Assembly (NCBI GenBank): GCA_944393405.1
Contig: CALYAC010000035.1
Coordinates: 1-34,476, forward strand
Length of the DNA stretch: 34,476 bases
DNA from: an uncultured Clostridia bacterium
GTDB taxonomy: Bacteria > Bacillota_A > Clostridia > TANB77 > CAG-508
Direction: 5' to 3'
The translations under genes and the position numbers were made by a program. The notes under the pieces were generated by a model. The model saw only the letters and a program-made list of their open reading frames with translations. It was not told the origin of the DNA and made no database searches. Below are positions 14,200 through 22,189 of this stretch, piece after piece (the stretch's first letter is position 1; the number at the start of each line of letters is the position of its first letter).

Positions 14200-14602
14200 A
14201 ATCCCATATTTGTATGTTTATATTTCCAATATTTTCTTTTATATCTTCAATATTTACATTAAATATCTTTATATTTTCATATTCCATATTATTCAATTTA
14301 TTTTTTATTTCTTCAAATAATTCTTGTTTATTTTCATATTTCTCATAAAGTCCTGTTTTTTCAGCATATATAAATATTGCATTTTCATTCAAATATTGTT
14401 TTCTTCCACCATTTTCAATATTAAAAACTTCTGCAATATCACAAAATCTTATGTCATCAAAGCCACTTTCAAGCAATAATTCTTGCATATCTGTATCCAA
14501 ATCATCAAAATCTGCTCCATCATTTTCTAATAATTCTTTTATTTCAGGGGTAAAAAGTTTTTGTAAATCTTTATAATTCATTAAAAAACCTATTTCATTC
14601 AT
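14198..14602 (-). CDS. Acidic protein, paralogue of the 9554-9964 product (134 aa)
   Basis: The start is set at the ATG at 14602, which overlaps the stop of the upstream gene by one base (TAATG) and has GGAAGGG 8 nt upstream; the frame is open to 14641 but unsupported. The protein is strongly acidic (NDGADFDDLDTDMQELLLES). The C-terminal third shares the YEKYEN... helix and the IGxxIxxxW tail with the 9554-9964 product. Function unknown. Confidence 0.75.
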   Translation of the reverse strand: MNEIGFLMNYKDLQKLFTPEIKELLENDGADFDDLDTDMQELLLESGFDDIRFCDIAEVFNIENGGRKQYLNENAIFIYAEKTGLYEKYENKQELFEEIKNKLNNMEYENIKIFNVNIEDIKENIGNINIQIWD

Positions 14603-15057
14603 TATAAAATCCCTTCCTTTTCTTTTAAAATATTTAAACAAGTATCCATAACACTCTCATATTTTTCAAATTTTATATACCAATGTGGACAATTTACAAA
14701 CATATCAAATTGTTTATTTTGTTCAAAAATCCACCCAATAATTACTTTTTCTTTTCTTGCATTATAAAAATGGAATTGATATAAAATACCACTTTCATTT
14801 TCTGTATGTTTTAAAACATAATTTCTAACCTTTTCATTTAATGTAAAGAATTGCAAGTCATAATCTCTTAATTCCCCTTTTTGTAATGTTCTTCCATTAC
14901 ATTCAATTTCATTATAAGGACGAATATAATTAGAATACTGTGTATCAGCTACTATATTTCCAATAGTTATTAAATCAGTTTGTGTATTAAATGTTTTTAA
15001 TTTTGTATCTAATATCATTCTACTTCCACTTTTATTCCATTTGTAAAATTTACTCAT
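14602..15057 (-). CDS. Hypothetical protein (151 aa)
   Basis: A 151-residue protein begins MSKFYKWNKSGSRMILDTKL. It is beta-rich with many aromatic residues (LYQFHFYNARKEKVIIGWIF, then FVNCPHWYIKFEKYES). No signal or membrane segment. GAGGTG site; it lies 13 nt after 15071-15316. Family unknown. Confidence 0.75.
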   Translation of the reverse strand: MSKFYKWNKSGSRMILDTKLKTFNTQTDLITIGNIVADTQYSNYIRPYNEIECNGRTLQKGELRDYDLQFFTLNEKVRNYVLKHTENESGILYQFHFYNARKEKVIIGWIFEQNKQFDMFVNCPHWYIKFEKYESVMDTCLNILKEKEGIL

Positions 15058-15070
15058 AAATTACACCTCA

Positions 15071-15316
15071 CTATTTTCTAAAATTTCCAAGTTCTTCGGC
15101 AAGTGCATTGTCTATTTCTTGCCACATATAATCATTTGCCATCAAATTTTCTACTGCATTATCTAATTCGCTTTTAGTTAAGTTATATTCAATTTCATCA
15201 TTATTAATTATTTGTTCTATTAATAAAGTTTTCCAAAATTTTCTTCCGTCAACCTCTTTTAGTTCATTTTCTAACATTTCTTCCATTTCTTCATAACTTA
15301 ATTTTTTTTCTTCCAT
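15071..15316 (-). CDS. Acidic helical protein (81 aa)
   Basis: An 81-residue protein begins MEEKKLSYEEMEEMLENELK, strongly acidic and predicted all-helical, with LTKSELDNAVENLMANDYMW near the end. It reads as a small helical bundle. First gene of the unit driven by 15350-15378. Family unknown. Confidence 0.75.
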   Translation of the reverse strand: MEEKKLSYEEMEEMLENELKEVDGRKFWKTLLIEQIINNDEIEYNLTKSELDNAVENLMANDYMWQEIDNALAEELGNFRK

Positions 15317-15349
15317 AATATATTATCTCCTTTCTTTTAAACTATATAT

Positions 15350-15378
15350 ATTATATCATAAAATTTCAATTAAGTCAA
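15350..15378 (-). promoter_or_regulatory. Conserved promoter cassette, copy 18
   Basis: -35 TTGACT (15373-15378), 17 bp, TATAAT (15350-15355), minus strand. It starts the unit 15316 to 14198. Confidence 0.85.
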
Positions 15379-15424
15379 TAGATTTTACAAATTTTTTAAA
15401 TCTATTTCTTTTAATCCTAATTTA

Positions 15425-16252
15425 TTATCCCTCCTTGATTTCAAATAAATCATTTTTCTTTACTCTAATTTTTATTGTTGGATTATCAATACTTGCAACT
15501 ATAAAGTCATATCTTCCTATTTTTTCAATTTTATAAATAAACATATTATTATATTGTTTATCAAAATCTACTATTTTCATTTTCTCTTCATCTTGCATAT
15601 CATAGATTTCAATTACTTTTCCTACTTCAATATTTTTATTCCTATTATTGATATATCCTTGTAACATATCTTTTACATTTTCTTTATAAATTTCACAACT
15701 TTCTAACACTTCTAATTCATAAAATGAACCAGCATATACTTCAACAGTATCTCTTAATGCACAAGTTATTATTTTATATTGTATTCCTTTGTAGTTCACA
15801 CAATCAACTCTCATTTTATCCAAAAGAAAATCGTAAAATTCTGTTTCATATTCAAACCTATATATAACACTGTCGCTATAATTTACCCTACTATCTCCTC
15901 CATAATGCACACTCAAATCAACATAATACATACCATCTTTTTTATTAAGATATGTTGTAAATGCAATGTCTTTATCTATTCTTCCATAATAATTATAAGT
16001 ATTATCAGTTCTTACTTCCTCAAAAATTCCTTCATTTTCTAATAAACACCTTAATTCTGTATTAATGTCTATTAGTGCGTTATTTTTCAATTCATCAGGA
16101 ATTTTTATTTTATATTCTTTACATAATTTACTTAAATTTACTTCATAAGGTTTCAAATCCTCAAGAATTTTCCAAATATTTACATAAAAATCATCACAAC
16201 CTCTTTTAAATTGTTTTTGTAAACGATATGTTCCAAATCTTCGCATACTCAT
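15425..16252 (-). CDS. Hypothetical protein (275 aa)
   Basis: One of the larger proteins of the left array. It begins MSMRRFGTYRLQKQFKRGCD (basic). The middle has beta strands with aromatic residues (YYVDLSVHYGGDSRVNYSDS). The last 70 residues (VGKVIEIYDMQDEEKMKIVD ... IKIRVKKNDLFEIKEG) read as a small beta-barrel domain, perhaps SH3-like. Strong AGGAGG site 8 nt from the first ATG. Last gene of the unit 16960-16777-16252. No family recognised. Confidence 0.75.
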   Translation of the reverse strand: MSMRRFGTYRLQKQFKRGCDDFYVNIWKILEDLKPYEVNLSKLCKEYKIKIPDELKNNALIDINTELRCLLENEGIFEEVRTDNTYNYYGRIDKDIAFTTYLNKKDGMYYVDLSVHYGGDSRVNYSDSVIYRFEYETEFYDFLLDKMRVDCVNYKGIQYKIITCALRDTVEVYAGSFYELEVLESCEIYKENVKDMLQGYINNRNKNIEVGKVIEIYDMQDEEKMKIVDFDKQYNNMFIYKIEKIGRYDFIVASIDNPTIKIRVKKNDLFEIKEG

Positions 16253-16264
16253 AAATATTACCTC

Positions 16265-16777
16265 CTAATCCAAATATCCTTTTAATTTTTCATATTCAGT
16301 TAATTTTGAACTTTTTTCTAATTCTTGTAAATACTCTCTTTGTGCAAATCCTTCAAGTTCTTCAATATCTTTATCTTTTTTCCCTCTTTGTACCCATTCT
16401 TTATTTTGATAATATATTATTAAATCTTTATTTTTAAATATATATTTTGTTTTTTCATTATACTCATAACAATTTATAACAAGTGTATATTCTTCATTTT
16501 CTTGTAAATTTTCTGCAATAGTTTTTAATGCGACCTCAAAATCATAGATTTCATAGAAGTCATCACTATATGTTTCTATCATATAATAATCTTCTAATTC
16601 ATCATATTCATAAGGTATTCCAATAAAATCTAAAATATCCTTTATTGTCTTAACACCTTTTAGTTTTTCAAAATTATCATTTTTTTCTGCTAGTTCTTGA
16701 AAAGCATATATAATATTTTTAAAGTTCCCTCTTTTTATTTTTAAATCACTTTTTTCAACATTTATATATAAACTCAT
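16265..16777 (-). CDS. Acidic hypothetical protein (170 aa)
   Basis: A 170-residue acidic protein begins MSLYINVEKSDLKIKRGNFK. It alternates helices and strands, with a Tyr/Asp/Glu-rich central block (YEYDELEDYYMIETYSDDFY). GAGAGGTG site inside the end of the upstream 59-codon gene, so translation is coupled. Family unknown. Confidence 0.75.
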   Translation of the reverse strand: MSLYINVEKSDLKIKRGNFKNIIYAFQELAEKNDNFEKLKGVKTIKDILDFIGIPYEYDELEDYYMIETYSDDFYEIYDFEVALKTIAENLQENEEYTLVINCYEYNEKTKYIFKNKDLIIYYQNKEWVQRGKKDKDIEELEGFAQREYLQELEKSSKLTEYEKLKGYLD

Positions 16778-16780
16778 ATT

Positions 16781-16960
16781 TTACACCTCTCTCTTTTTTA
16801 TAAAATCTCTACAACCTTCTTCTGTTCCTGTATATAAAGTTTTTCCTGTATCATATTCAGCAACTTCATATTTTGTTGCTAATGTATCTAAATTAAAGAT
16901 TTTCCATATCTTGTAATTCTTTTCCTTGTTTTCCTCAACTAAACTAAATCTTTCTTGCAT
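16781..16960 (-). CDS. Small hypothetical protein (59 aa)
   Basis: An ATG at 16960 opens 59 codons: MQERFSLVEENKEKNYKIWK, then IFNLDTLATKYEVAEYDTGK and a tail with TGTEEGCRDFIKKREV. GGGAGAT lies 8 nt upstream and the promoter cassette lies at 16989-17017, so it is the first gene of its unit, followed 3 nt later by 16265-16777. The pattern (strand, helix, GxTLYTGTEEGCRDFI) looks like a small alpha/beta module. Function unknown. Confidence 0.75.
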   Translation of the reverse strand: MQERFSLVEENKEKNYKIWKIFNLDTLATKYEVAEYDTGKTLYTGTEEGCRDFIKKREV

Positions 16961-16988
16961 TTTCTTTATCTCCCTTCAACTTAATTAT

Positions 16989-17017
16989 ATTATAACACAA
17001 TTTTTCTAAAGTGTCAA
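16989..17017 (-). promoter_or_regulatory. Conserved promoter cassette, copy 19
   Basis: TTGACA (17012-17017), 17 bp, TATAAT (16989-16994), minus strand. It starts the unit 16960 to 15425. Confidence 0.85.
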
Positions 17018-17082
17018 TAGTTTTTATAAAATTTGTCAAAAAAAATTCATATTCAAAATAACATATCTTTTACAATGTGTCA

Positions 17083-17112
17083 AGTAGAGAATATATAAAT
17101 ATATTCTCTACT
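17083..17112 (-). terminator. 13-bp perfect hairpin after the bS6-like gene
   Basis: 17083-17095 pairs perfectly with 17100-17112 around a 4-nt loop, directly after the stop codon of 17115-17396. No clean U-run follows on the minus strand, so termination is likely but not certain. It may act as a 3'-end stabiliser. Confidence 0.6.
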
Positions 17113-17114
17113 AC

Positions 17115-17396
17115 TTAAAGTTTTACTGTAACTGTTTTTATTACATTTTTATTACTTCTAATTTCTTTTGAGAGTTTTGAACTCACTTCTTGACTGGAAG
17201 TATATGGAACTAAACAATAATATCCTGTTTTTTCTTTGTTTATTTCCCATACTAAATCTTTTTTGCGAATAAAGACCTTATCCATATCATTTTTAACTTT
17301 ATTGTAAATTTTTTCCAATAGTTCTTTTATTATAGTATTTGCCTTATTTTCTTCAATACTTCCTTTTACAATAAAAACTATTTCAAAATCACACAT
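17115..17396 (-). CDS. Homologue of ribosomal protein bS6 (93 aa)
   Basis: The whole length follows the bS6 plan: MCDFEIVFIVKGSIEENKAN (first strand and start of helix 1), KELLEKIYNKV (helix 1), RKKDLVWEINKEKTGYYCLV (the paired strands with the W/Y-E-I-N-K...GYY pattern), a second helix at about 70-80, and a final strand after SNKNVIKTVTVKL. Host bS6 is about 95-100 residues and binds 16S rRNA with bS18 in the 30S platform. A copy in a viral-type gene array suggests modification or mimicry of host ribosomes. GGGAAG ribosome site. It follows 17413-17871 in one unit and ends in a perfect hairpin. Confidence 0.75.
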   Translation of the reverse strand: MCDFEIVFIVKGSIEENKANTIIKELLEKIYNKVKNDMDKVFIRKKDLVWEINKEKTGYYCLVPYTSSQEVSSKLSKEIRSNKNVIKTVTVKL

Positions 17397-17412
17397 TACT
17401 GTTCACTTCCCT

Positions 17413-17871
17413 TTAAATTTCTAAATCTTCTTCAAGACAATCATTGAATTCTACAATATTATCAAATTCATTCAAAATTACTTCCATTATATCTTCTACT
17501 GTATATTCTTCCCCAATTTCTTCTTTTAATTCATAAATTCTATTTTGAATGTCATCTGTCCTATAAGTTCTTGTTGCCTTGTCTAATTTTACCTTTAATA
17601 TTCCATAAATAGTATCTTCATTTACGCAATCTTTTAAAATTACAAATCTTTCACAACTTCCAAAACTTTTATATTTATCAATACATTCCACATAGTTGTC
17701 ATCTCCATTTATTGCATAATTGCAACCATCTACCCAAAAAACTTTTGCTATATTGTCAACCTCTTTAACTGTTAATTCTTTTCCAAATAGTTTATTTTCT
17801 GCTAAATAATCTGTTAATTCTTCATCATCACTTTCAATATTAAATTTAATTTTATCTCCAACTTTTACCAT
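17413..17871 (-). CDS. Hypothetical protein, N-terminal SH3-like segment (152 aa)
   Basis: The N-terminus (MVKVGDKIKFNIESDDEELT ... GKELTVKEVDNIAKVFWVDG) has the V-G-D-x-I pattern of a small beta barrel. A CNYAINGDDNYVECIDKYKS segment and an acidic helical C-terminus follow. First gene of the unit with the bS6-like gene, 16 nt upstream of it, with a GGGAGAT site. A joint role with the bS6-like protein is possible from position only. Confidence 0.75.
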   Translation of the reverse strand: MVKVGDKIKFNIESDDEELTDYLAENKLFGKELTVKEVDNIAKVFWVDGCNYAINGDDNYVECIDKYKSFGSCERFVILKDCVNEDTIYGILKVKLDKATRTYRTDDIQNRIYELKEEIGEEYTVEDIMEVILNEFDNIVEFNDCLEEDLEI

Positions 17872-17903
17872 AATATTATCTCCCTTCTTTTTAAACTATA
17901 TAC

Positions 17904-17932
17904 ATTATATCATAAATTTTCTATTGTGTCAA
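17904..17932 (-). promoter_or_regulatory. Conserved promoter cassette, copy 20
   Basis: TTGACA (17927-17932), 17 bp, TATAAT (17904-17909), minus strand. The -35 box lies inside the last codons of the 17921-18232 gene. It starts the unit 17871 to 17115. Confidence 0.85.
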
Positions 17933-18232
17933 TAGATTTTTTAAAAATAATTTTATTTTACTATCTTTATTTGAAAAAATAGCTTTTAAAATCTTATCTT
18001 TTTTATTTTCTAAAAGTTTTTCTAAATCAGTTTCTTCAACAATTTTAAAGTTTGTATTAGAAAAATCTCCTTCTTTTAATAATTTATAATAATATTTTAA
18101 ATTGACGGTATTGTTTACTTCCAATGTATAAATACCAATTTTTTCAGTTCCATTTTTGTCTTTTCCAATTTTTCCTAATATTAATTTATTATATGTTTTA
18201 TTTTTTTTAAATAATATTGCAAATATTTCCAT
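17921..18232 (-). CDS. Basic hypothetical protein (103 aa)
   Basis: The start is set at the ATG at 18232 (MEIFAILFKKNKTYNKLILG), downstream of GGAGGAG; the frame is open to 18247 through that site. It is a Lys-rich alpha/beta protein whose last codons (LLTQ-stop) encode the -35 box of the next promoter. Last gene of the FtsK unit. Family unknown. Confidence 0.75.
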   Translation of the reverse strand: MEIFAILFKKNKTYNKLILGKIGKDKNGTEKIGIYTLEVNNTVNLKYYYKLLKEGDFSNTNFKIVEETDLEKLLENKKDKILKAIFSNKDSKIKLFLKNLLTQ

Positions 18233-18256
18233 AACAAACTCCTCCAATTCTTATTT

Positions 18257-18583
18257 TTAGTGATGAGCATTCCAATCCAAATATTTTTGATGATTTTCAT
18301 ATATTTTTGCCACTCTTCTTAAAACCTTATCATAGATTTTATTAATTCTAACATATTCATAATCGCAAGTTCCAAGTTCTTGAATTACTTTTTCTCTTTT
18401 TTCCAAATTATAAAAATCAAATATTGCAACACTTCCCCTTTGTTCAAAATAAGCCCCAATATATTGTTCTAACTCTCTTTCAAGTCTTGCATTTAATTCA
18501 GTTTTTGTTTCTTTTTCTTGCGTTACATTTGCCATTACTTGTATTTCTTTTGAAATATTTTGAGTGCTATCTATTAATCCCAT
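18257..18583 (-). CDS. Helical hypothetical protein (108 aa)
   Basis: A 108-residue protein begins MGLIDSTQNISKEIQVMANV. Residues 20-60 are a charged helix (TKTELNARLERELEQYIGAY) and the C-terminus is basic (KIYDKVLRRVAKIYENHQKY). It lies 14 nt after the FtsK-like gene with AGGAGG overlapping that gene's end, so it may be a partner of the motor, an inference from position. Confidence 0.75.
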   Translation of the reverse strand: MGLIDSTQNISKEIQVMANVTQEKETKTELNARLERELEQYIGAYFEQRGSVAIFDFYNLEKREKVIQELGTCDYEYVRINKIYDKVLRRVAKIYENHQKYLDWNAHH

Positions 18584-18597
18584 TATATATCAACCTC

Positions 18598-19866
18598 CTA
18601 AATTTTTATTTTATCTAAAAAAACCTGACGTGGTGCAAATACTCTAAATTTTCCTACAACTTTCTGTTTCTCTAATTTATTTATTAAATCACTAGCTTGT
18701 TTTTCACTAATTTTAAAAACTTCTTGTAATTCAGTTCCATTTATAGCATTTTTCTTATTTAATTTCAAGTATTTTAAAACACTTTCTAAAAGAATATCTT
18801 GTTTTTTAACTATTCTTTTAATATGTTTATTTGCATTTTTTATATTTTCTTCTATTTCTTTTGTAGAAATATAAGCACTTTGTATCCTTTCCTTTTCTTT
18901 TCCTGCTTGTAGATATAACATATCTCCCTTTCCTAAAAGTTGTTCTGCTCCATTTTCATCTAATATAATTCTACTATTTATTTTACTATTTACACTAAAC
19001 GCAACCCTAGTAGGCAAATTTACCTTAATAAGTCCTGTTAGAACTTCCCTAGATGGTCTTTGAGTTGCTATAATTAAATGAATACCACACGCTCTTGAAA
19101 GTTGTGCAATTCTACAAATTAAAGTTTCCATTTCTTTGCTAGACTGCATCATTAAATCTGCTAATTCATCAATTATAATAACAATACGGTGCATATTTTG
19201 TTTTGTTTTCTTGTTATATTCTTTTAAATCTTTAACTCCAAGTTCTTCAAATGTTTCATATCTTTTATTCATTTCATTTACTACCCAAGTTAATGCCATA
19301 ATTGTTTTTTCAACGTCATCGCAAACTGGAAATAGTAAAGAATGTAAATTAGAATATAAAGATAATTCTACTCTTTTTGTATCTACCATTATAAAATCAC
19401 AATCTTTGTTTTGAATTAAACAATTAATAATCGTGTTAAGAAAAACTGACTTTCCACTTCCTGTTTGTCCTGCAATTAATAAGTGTGTCATTTCAGTTAA
19501 ATCCTTAACTATATATTCTCCCTTTAAATTTTCTCCTAAAACAAACTTTAATTCGCCCTTATTATTTTTAAATTCTTCACTTTCTGTTGCCTTATTTAAT
19601 TTTACTATTCCACGTTTTTCCTTTGGAATTTCTATTGCTAAAGTGTTATCTCTTAAATTAGAGATAGTAACTCTAATTTTTTCTATTCCTAAAAGGAAAG
19701 AAATATCTTGTTCAAGTTTTAACAACTTTTTAGGGCGAACCGTATTTTTAATAAGAAAATGTAGTGTATATAAATAAGCCGAACTGTCTGTTTTTATATG
19801 TTTAGAATTTATTTTATTTTCCAAAAAGAATTTATTAATTTCATTTATAGTTTCCCTAATTTTCAA
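18598..19866 (-). CDS. FtsK/SpoIIIE-family DNA translocase motor (422 aa)
   Basis: Soluble FtsK-type motor without membrane helices. Residues 1-110 resemble the alpha part of the motor. The Walker A loop is GQTGSGKS at 133-140 and the Walker B strand IVIIIDELADLMM at 228-240. The family motif ATQRPSREVLTG is at 267-278. Residues 355-420 form a winged-helix gamma-like domain with NGTELQEVFKISEKQASDLI. FtsK/SpoIIIE proteins pump double-stranded DNA with ATP; the gamma domain recognises orienting sequences. On mobile elements such motors serve DNA transfer, segregation or packaging-related movement; which applies here is not shown. TTG start with GGAGGGAG 5 nt upstream. Confidence 0.9.
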   Translation of the reverse strand: MKIRETINEINKFFLENKINSKHIKTDSSAYLYTLHFLIKNTVRPKKLLKLEQDISFLLGIEKIRVTISNLRDNTLAIEIPKEKRGIVKLNKATESEEFKNNKGELKFVLGENLKGEYIVKDLTEMTHLLIAGQTGSGKSVFLNTIINCLIQNKDCDFIMVDTKRVELSLYSNLHSLLFPVCDDVEKTIMALTWVVNEMNKRYETFEELGVKDLKEYNKKTKQNMHRIVIIIDELADLMMQSSKEMETLICRIAQLSRACGIHLIIATQRPSREVLTGLIKVNLPTRVAFSVNSKINSRIILDENGAEQLLGKGDMLYLQAGKEKERIQSAYISTKEIEENIKNANKHIKRIVKKQDILLESVLKYLKLNKKNAINGTELQEVFKISEKQASDLINKLEKQKVVGKFRVFAPRQVFLDKIKI

Positions 19867-19917
19867 AATATCTCCCTCCTTTCTTTTTAGAAATAAAATA
19901 AGTTTTTTATGTTGTTA

Positions 19918-20229
19918 TTATACTACTATAAATTCAGTTATATATATTTGTTCTGCTCTTGTTTTCGCATAATATAAGTCAAAATCAAATACTTCATTCT
20001 CTCCTTCAATACTTCCAATTAGTACATAATCTGTATCTTCTGGATATTCTCCCATTTCATATTCTGGTTTATATGATAATCTTATATCATAATTTTCTAC
20101 ATTTATTAGGTTAATTTCCATATACCTTTTTATTGTAGTTTTTACTTCTTCAATATTTTTAAATCTTCTCTTTTTTAATATTGCCTGTAAAATTTCAACT
20201 AATTTCTTTTCATTCATTTTATTTTCCAT
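19918..20229 (-). CDS. Hypothetical protein (103 aa)
   Basis: The start is set at the ATG at 20229 (MENKMNEKKLVEILQAILKK), 8 nt after GGGAGT. An N-terminal basic helix is followed by strands (YDIRLSYKPEYEMGEYPEDT, then YVLIGSIEGENEVFDFDLYY). First gene of the unit that continues into the FtsK-like gene. Family unknown. Confidence 0.75.
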   Translation of the reverse strand: MENKMNEKKLVEILQAILKKRRFKNIEEVKTTIKRYMEINLINVENYDIRLSYKPEYEMGEYPEDTDYVLIGSIEGENEVFDFDLYYAKTRAEQIYITEFIVV

Positions 20230-20260
20230 ATCATTCACTCCCTTTTTTCAAACTATATAT

Positions 20261-20289
20261 ATTATAACACATTTTTTTAAATGTGTCAA
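20261..20289 (-). promoter_or_regulatory. Conserved promoter cassette, copy 21
   Basis: TTGACA (20284-20289), 17 bp, TATAAT (20261-20266), minus strand. It starts the unit 20229 to 17921, including the FtsK-like gene, which has no clear promoter of its own. Confidence 0.85.
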
Positions 20290-20313
20290 TAGTTTTTTTA
20301 AAATAATTTTAAA

Positions 20314-20339
20314 AAAGAGGACTAGAATATGTCCTCTTT
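20314..20339 (-). terminator. Terminator of the 22617-20342 unit
   Basis: A 9-bp perfect stem AAAGAGGAC (20314-20322) with 20331-20339, followed on the minus strand by six U. It ends the six-gene unit. Confidence 0.85.
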
Positions 20340-20341
20340 AG

Positions 20342-20923
20342 TTAATCGTTTTCTTCTATATATTTTTCTAAATCTTCTTCCATATTATCTAATGTGATTT
20401 TTCCTTCATAAATTTCTGTTAGTGGATATTCTGCAAGTAGTTTACATTCCTTATATTCTTCTTTTTCATCTGCATATTTTGAATATCTATTATTTTGAGG
20501 AACTTTATTAAATCCCTTATAAAATTCTAATACATTTTTATCCAAATTAATTATATAAGCATATTCACAAAATAGACTATTTCCTAAAAATTCTTTACTG
20601 TCTATCATATATTTTAGGTCTGTTTTATATGCGTTTAAATCGCCCTGTGCGTTTCTTAACAAGCAATAGAAGTCCATTATACTTTTATTACTTACATCTA
20701 AATCTGTATATTCTTGACAATTTTCTATTTGTTCAATAGTTGGAATATCATTTTCTCTTACTAATTCTATTTTATCAAAAATTTTGTTCATAATAGGTAT
20801 AGAAGTGTTTTCTACAAAATCTAATATGTCCTTTCCTAAACCTCCTATATAACTATCAAAATGATTATATGTCGCTTTTGTTACTCCATTTTTATATAAT
20901 CCATAACAACCTCTTGTTCCCAT
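20342..20923 (-). CDS. Conserved phage hypothetical protein, TRG...YNHFDSY type (193 aa)
   Basis: The N-terminus MGTRGCYGLYKNGVTKATYN then HFDSYIGGLGKDIL is a signature I recognise from a widespread protein of phages and mobile elements across Firmicutes and other bacteria. The rest is acidic alpha/beta, with CEYAYIINLDKNVLEFYKGF near residue 120. No biochemical function is known to me. GGAGAG site; last gene of its unit. Confidence 0.85.
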   Translation of the reverse strand: MGTRGCYGLYKNGVTKATYNHFDSYIGGLGKDILDFVENTSIPIMNKIFDKIELVRENDIPTIEQIENCQEYTDLDVSNKSIMDFYCLLRNAQGDLNAYKTDLKYMIDSKEFLGNSLFCEYAYIINLDKNVLEFYKGFNKVPQNNRYSKYADEKEEYKECKLLAEYPLTEIYEGKITLDNMEEDLEKYIEEND

Positions 20924-20925
20924 AA

Positions 20926-21300
20926 TTATTCACTCTCCTTTTCTTTTTTTATATAAACTTTTATACATTTTGTTTCATCTTTTGGCTTTTCTACAATATA
21001 TCCATATTTATCAGCAACTTTTTTCATTACATTTATTATATCTTCTAAATCAAATTTTGTCAAACACCAGTTATAATAAACACTATTTCCAAGTTCCCAT
21101 TTTCCTTTATGATAATTGTTGTTTAATCCACCTTTATATACTTTTGCATTTACATAATCATCTTCATTTTTGGGTTTATCTTCCCACATTGAATAATAAT
21201 CAGTATTACAACAATATCCATAAGAAAATGCCTCAATTCCTTTAAATTCTTTTTTTAATGTTCTACTACATTCTTTTACAAAATCAAAACTTATTCCCAT
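20926..21300 (-). CDS. Hypothetical protein (124 aa)
   Basis: The start is set at the ATG at 21300 (MGISFDFVKECSRTLKKEFK), 7 nt after GGGGGT; the open frame reaches 21315. It contains EAFSYGYCCNTDYYSMWEDK and YYNWCLTKFDLEDIINVMKK, a Tyr/Trp/Cys-rich pattern. It lies 2 nt before 20342-20923's ATG. Family unknown. Confidence 0.75.
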   Translation of the reverse strand: MGISFDFVKECSRTLKKEFKGIEAFSYGYCCNTDYYSMWEDKPKNEDDYVNAKVYKGGLNNNYHKGKWELGNSVYYNWCLTKFDLEDIINVMKKVADKYGYIVEKPKDETKCIKVYIKKEKESE

Positions 21301-21323
21301 TATTCTTACCCCCAATTAATATT

Positions 21324-21899
21324 TTACCAAGAACTTCCATATATTAAATAATTGTTTTCAAAATCAAAACACTCATTAATTATTTGTAAATCATTTAATG
21401 TCTTTTTAATATCTTCAAAATAATATTCATCATATTGTGTACTACCGAAGAAAAATCCTTCTTGCGTTGGTAATAATTCTTTTGCTATTTCTAAATCTTT
21501 TTCTTTGAACACTTTTGTTTCATATTCTATTGAACCATCTTGAACTTTTTTTGTTACCATTTCTTTATTACATAAAGAGTTATATACTTCTTTTAATGTA
21601 TCAATTAATATTTCTAAATCTTTTTGAGTAACTCTATAACTTCCACCATCGTCATCATTATTTTGTATATTTCTAACAAACCAACTGTGAATTTGATTTG
21701 CTTTTCTCCAATAATAAACTTCTTTAAACAAACTGTCATATTCATAATTTATACTTTCAAGTTTTGTGTGAAACATATAAGGTCTTAATTGCTCCTTTGT
21801 TATTTCTTCATTATCAAATTTACGTTTTAATTCTAATACCTCATTAAAAGTCTTTCCTTGTTGTTTTTTCATTTTCCATAAAAACATATCTAATCCCAT
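21324..21899 (-). CDS. Conserved phage hypothetical protein, MGLDMFL / WRKANxIH type (191 aa)
   Basis: MGLDMFLWKMKK at the start, EVYYWRKANQIHSWFVRNIQ at about residues 80-99, then ELLPTQEGFFFGSTQYDEYY near 140-160. This order of motifs is a widespread phage protein family that I know from many Gram-positive and Gram-negative phages. No established function. Strong GGAGGAAT site. Fourth gene counted from promoter copy 22. Confidence 0.85.
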   Translation of the reverse strand: MGLDMFLWKMKKQQGKTFNEVLELKRKFDNEEITKEQLRPYMFHTKLESINYEYDSLFKEVYYWRKANQIHSWFVRNIQNNDDDGGSYRVTQKDLEILIDTLKEVYNSLCNKEMVTKKVQDGSIEYETKVFKEKDLEIAKELLPTQEGFFFGSTQYDEYYFEDIKKTLNDLQIINECFDFENNYLIYGSSW

Positions 21900-21901
21900 T
21901 T

Positions 21902-22186
21902 TTAAATTCCTCCTTTTAATTTTTCTAAAATTTCTTTTAATTGGGCTATATTTTCTATAAGTTTTTCTTTACTAAATCTATTACTTTTCATTGTATTATG
22001 TGATATATATATGTTATTATTCACACTTATTATACTAATATTAATACAATTAGATAAGTCTATTGTTATATTTACTTTATAAGTTTCTCTTTCAAAATAT
22101 GAATGTATCTCAAAATATTCTACTTCTTCATTTTTTACAAAATCTGTTATTGTTTTTACAATTTCTAAAACTTCTATTTTTTCCAT
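21902..22186 (-). CDS. Hypothetical protein (94 aa)
   Basis: A 94-residue protein begins MEKIEVLEIVKTITDFVKNE. Alternating strands (KVNITIDLSNCINISIISVN) are followed by a C-terminal helix (NIAQLKEILEKLKGGI). AGGAGG about 11 nt from the ATG. It follows 22190-22378 by 3 nt. Family unknown. Confidence 0.75.
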   Translation of the reverse strand: MEKIEVLEIVKTITDFVKNEEVEYFEIHSYFERETYKVNITIDLSNCINISIISVNNNIYISHNTMKSNRFSKEKLIENIAQLKEILEKLKGGI

Positions 22187-22189
22187 AAT

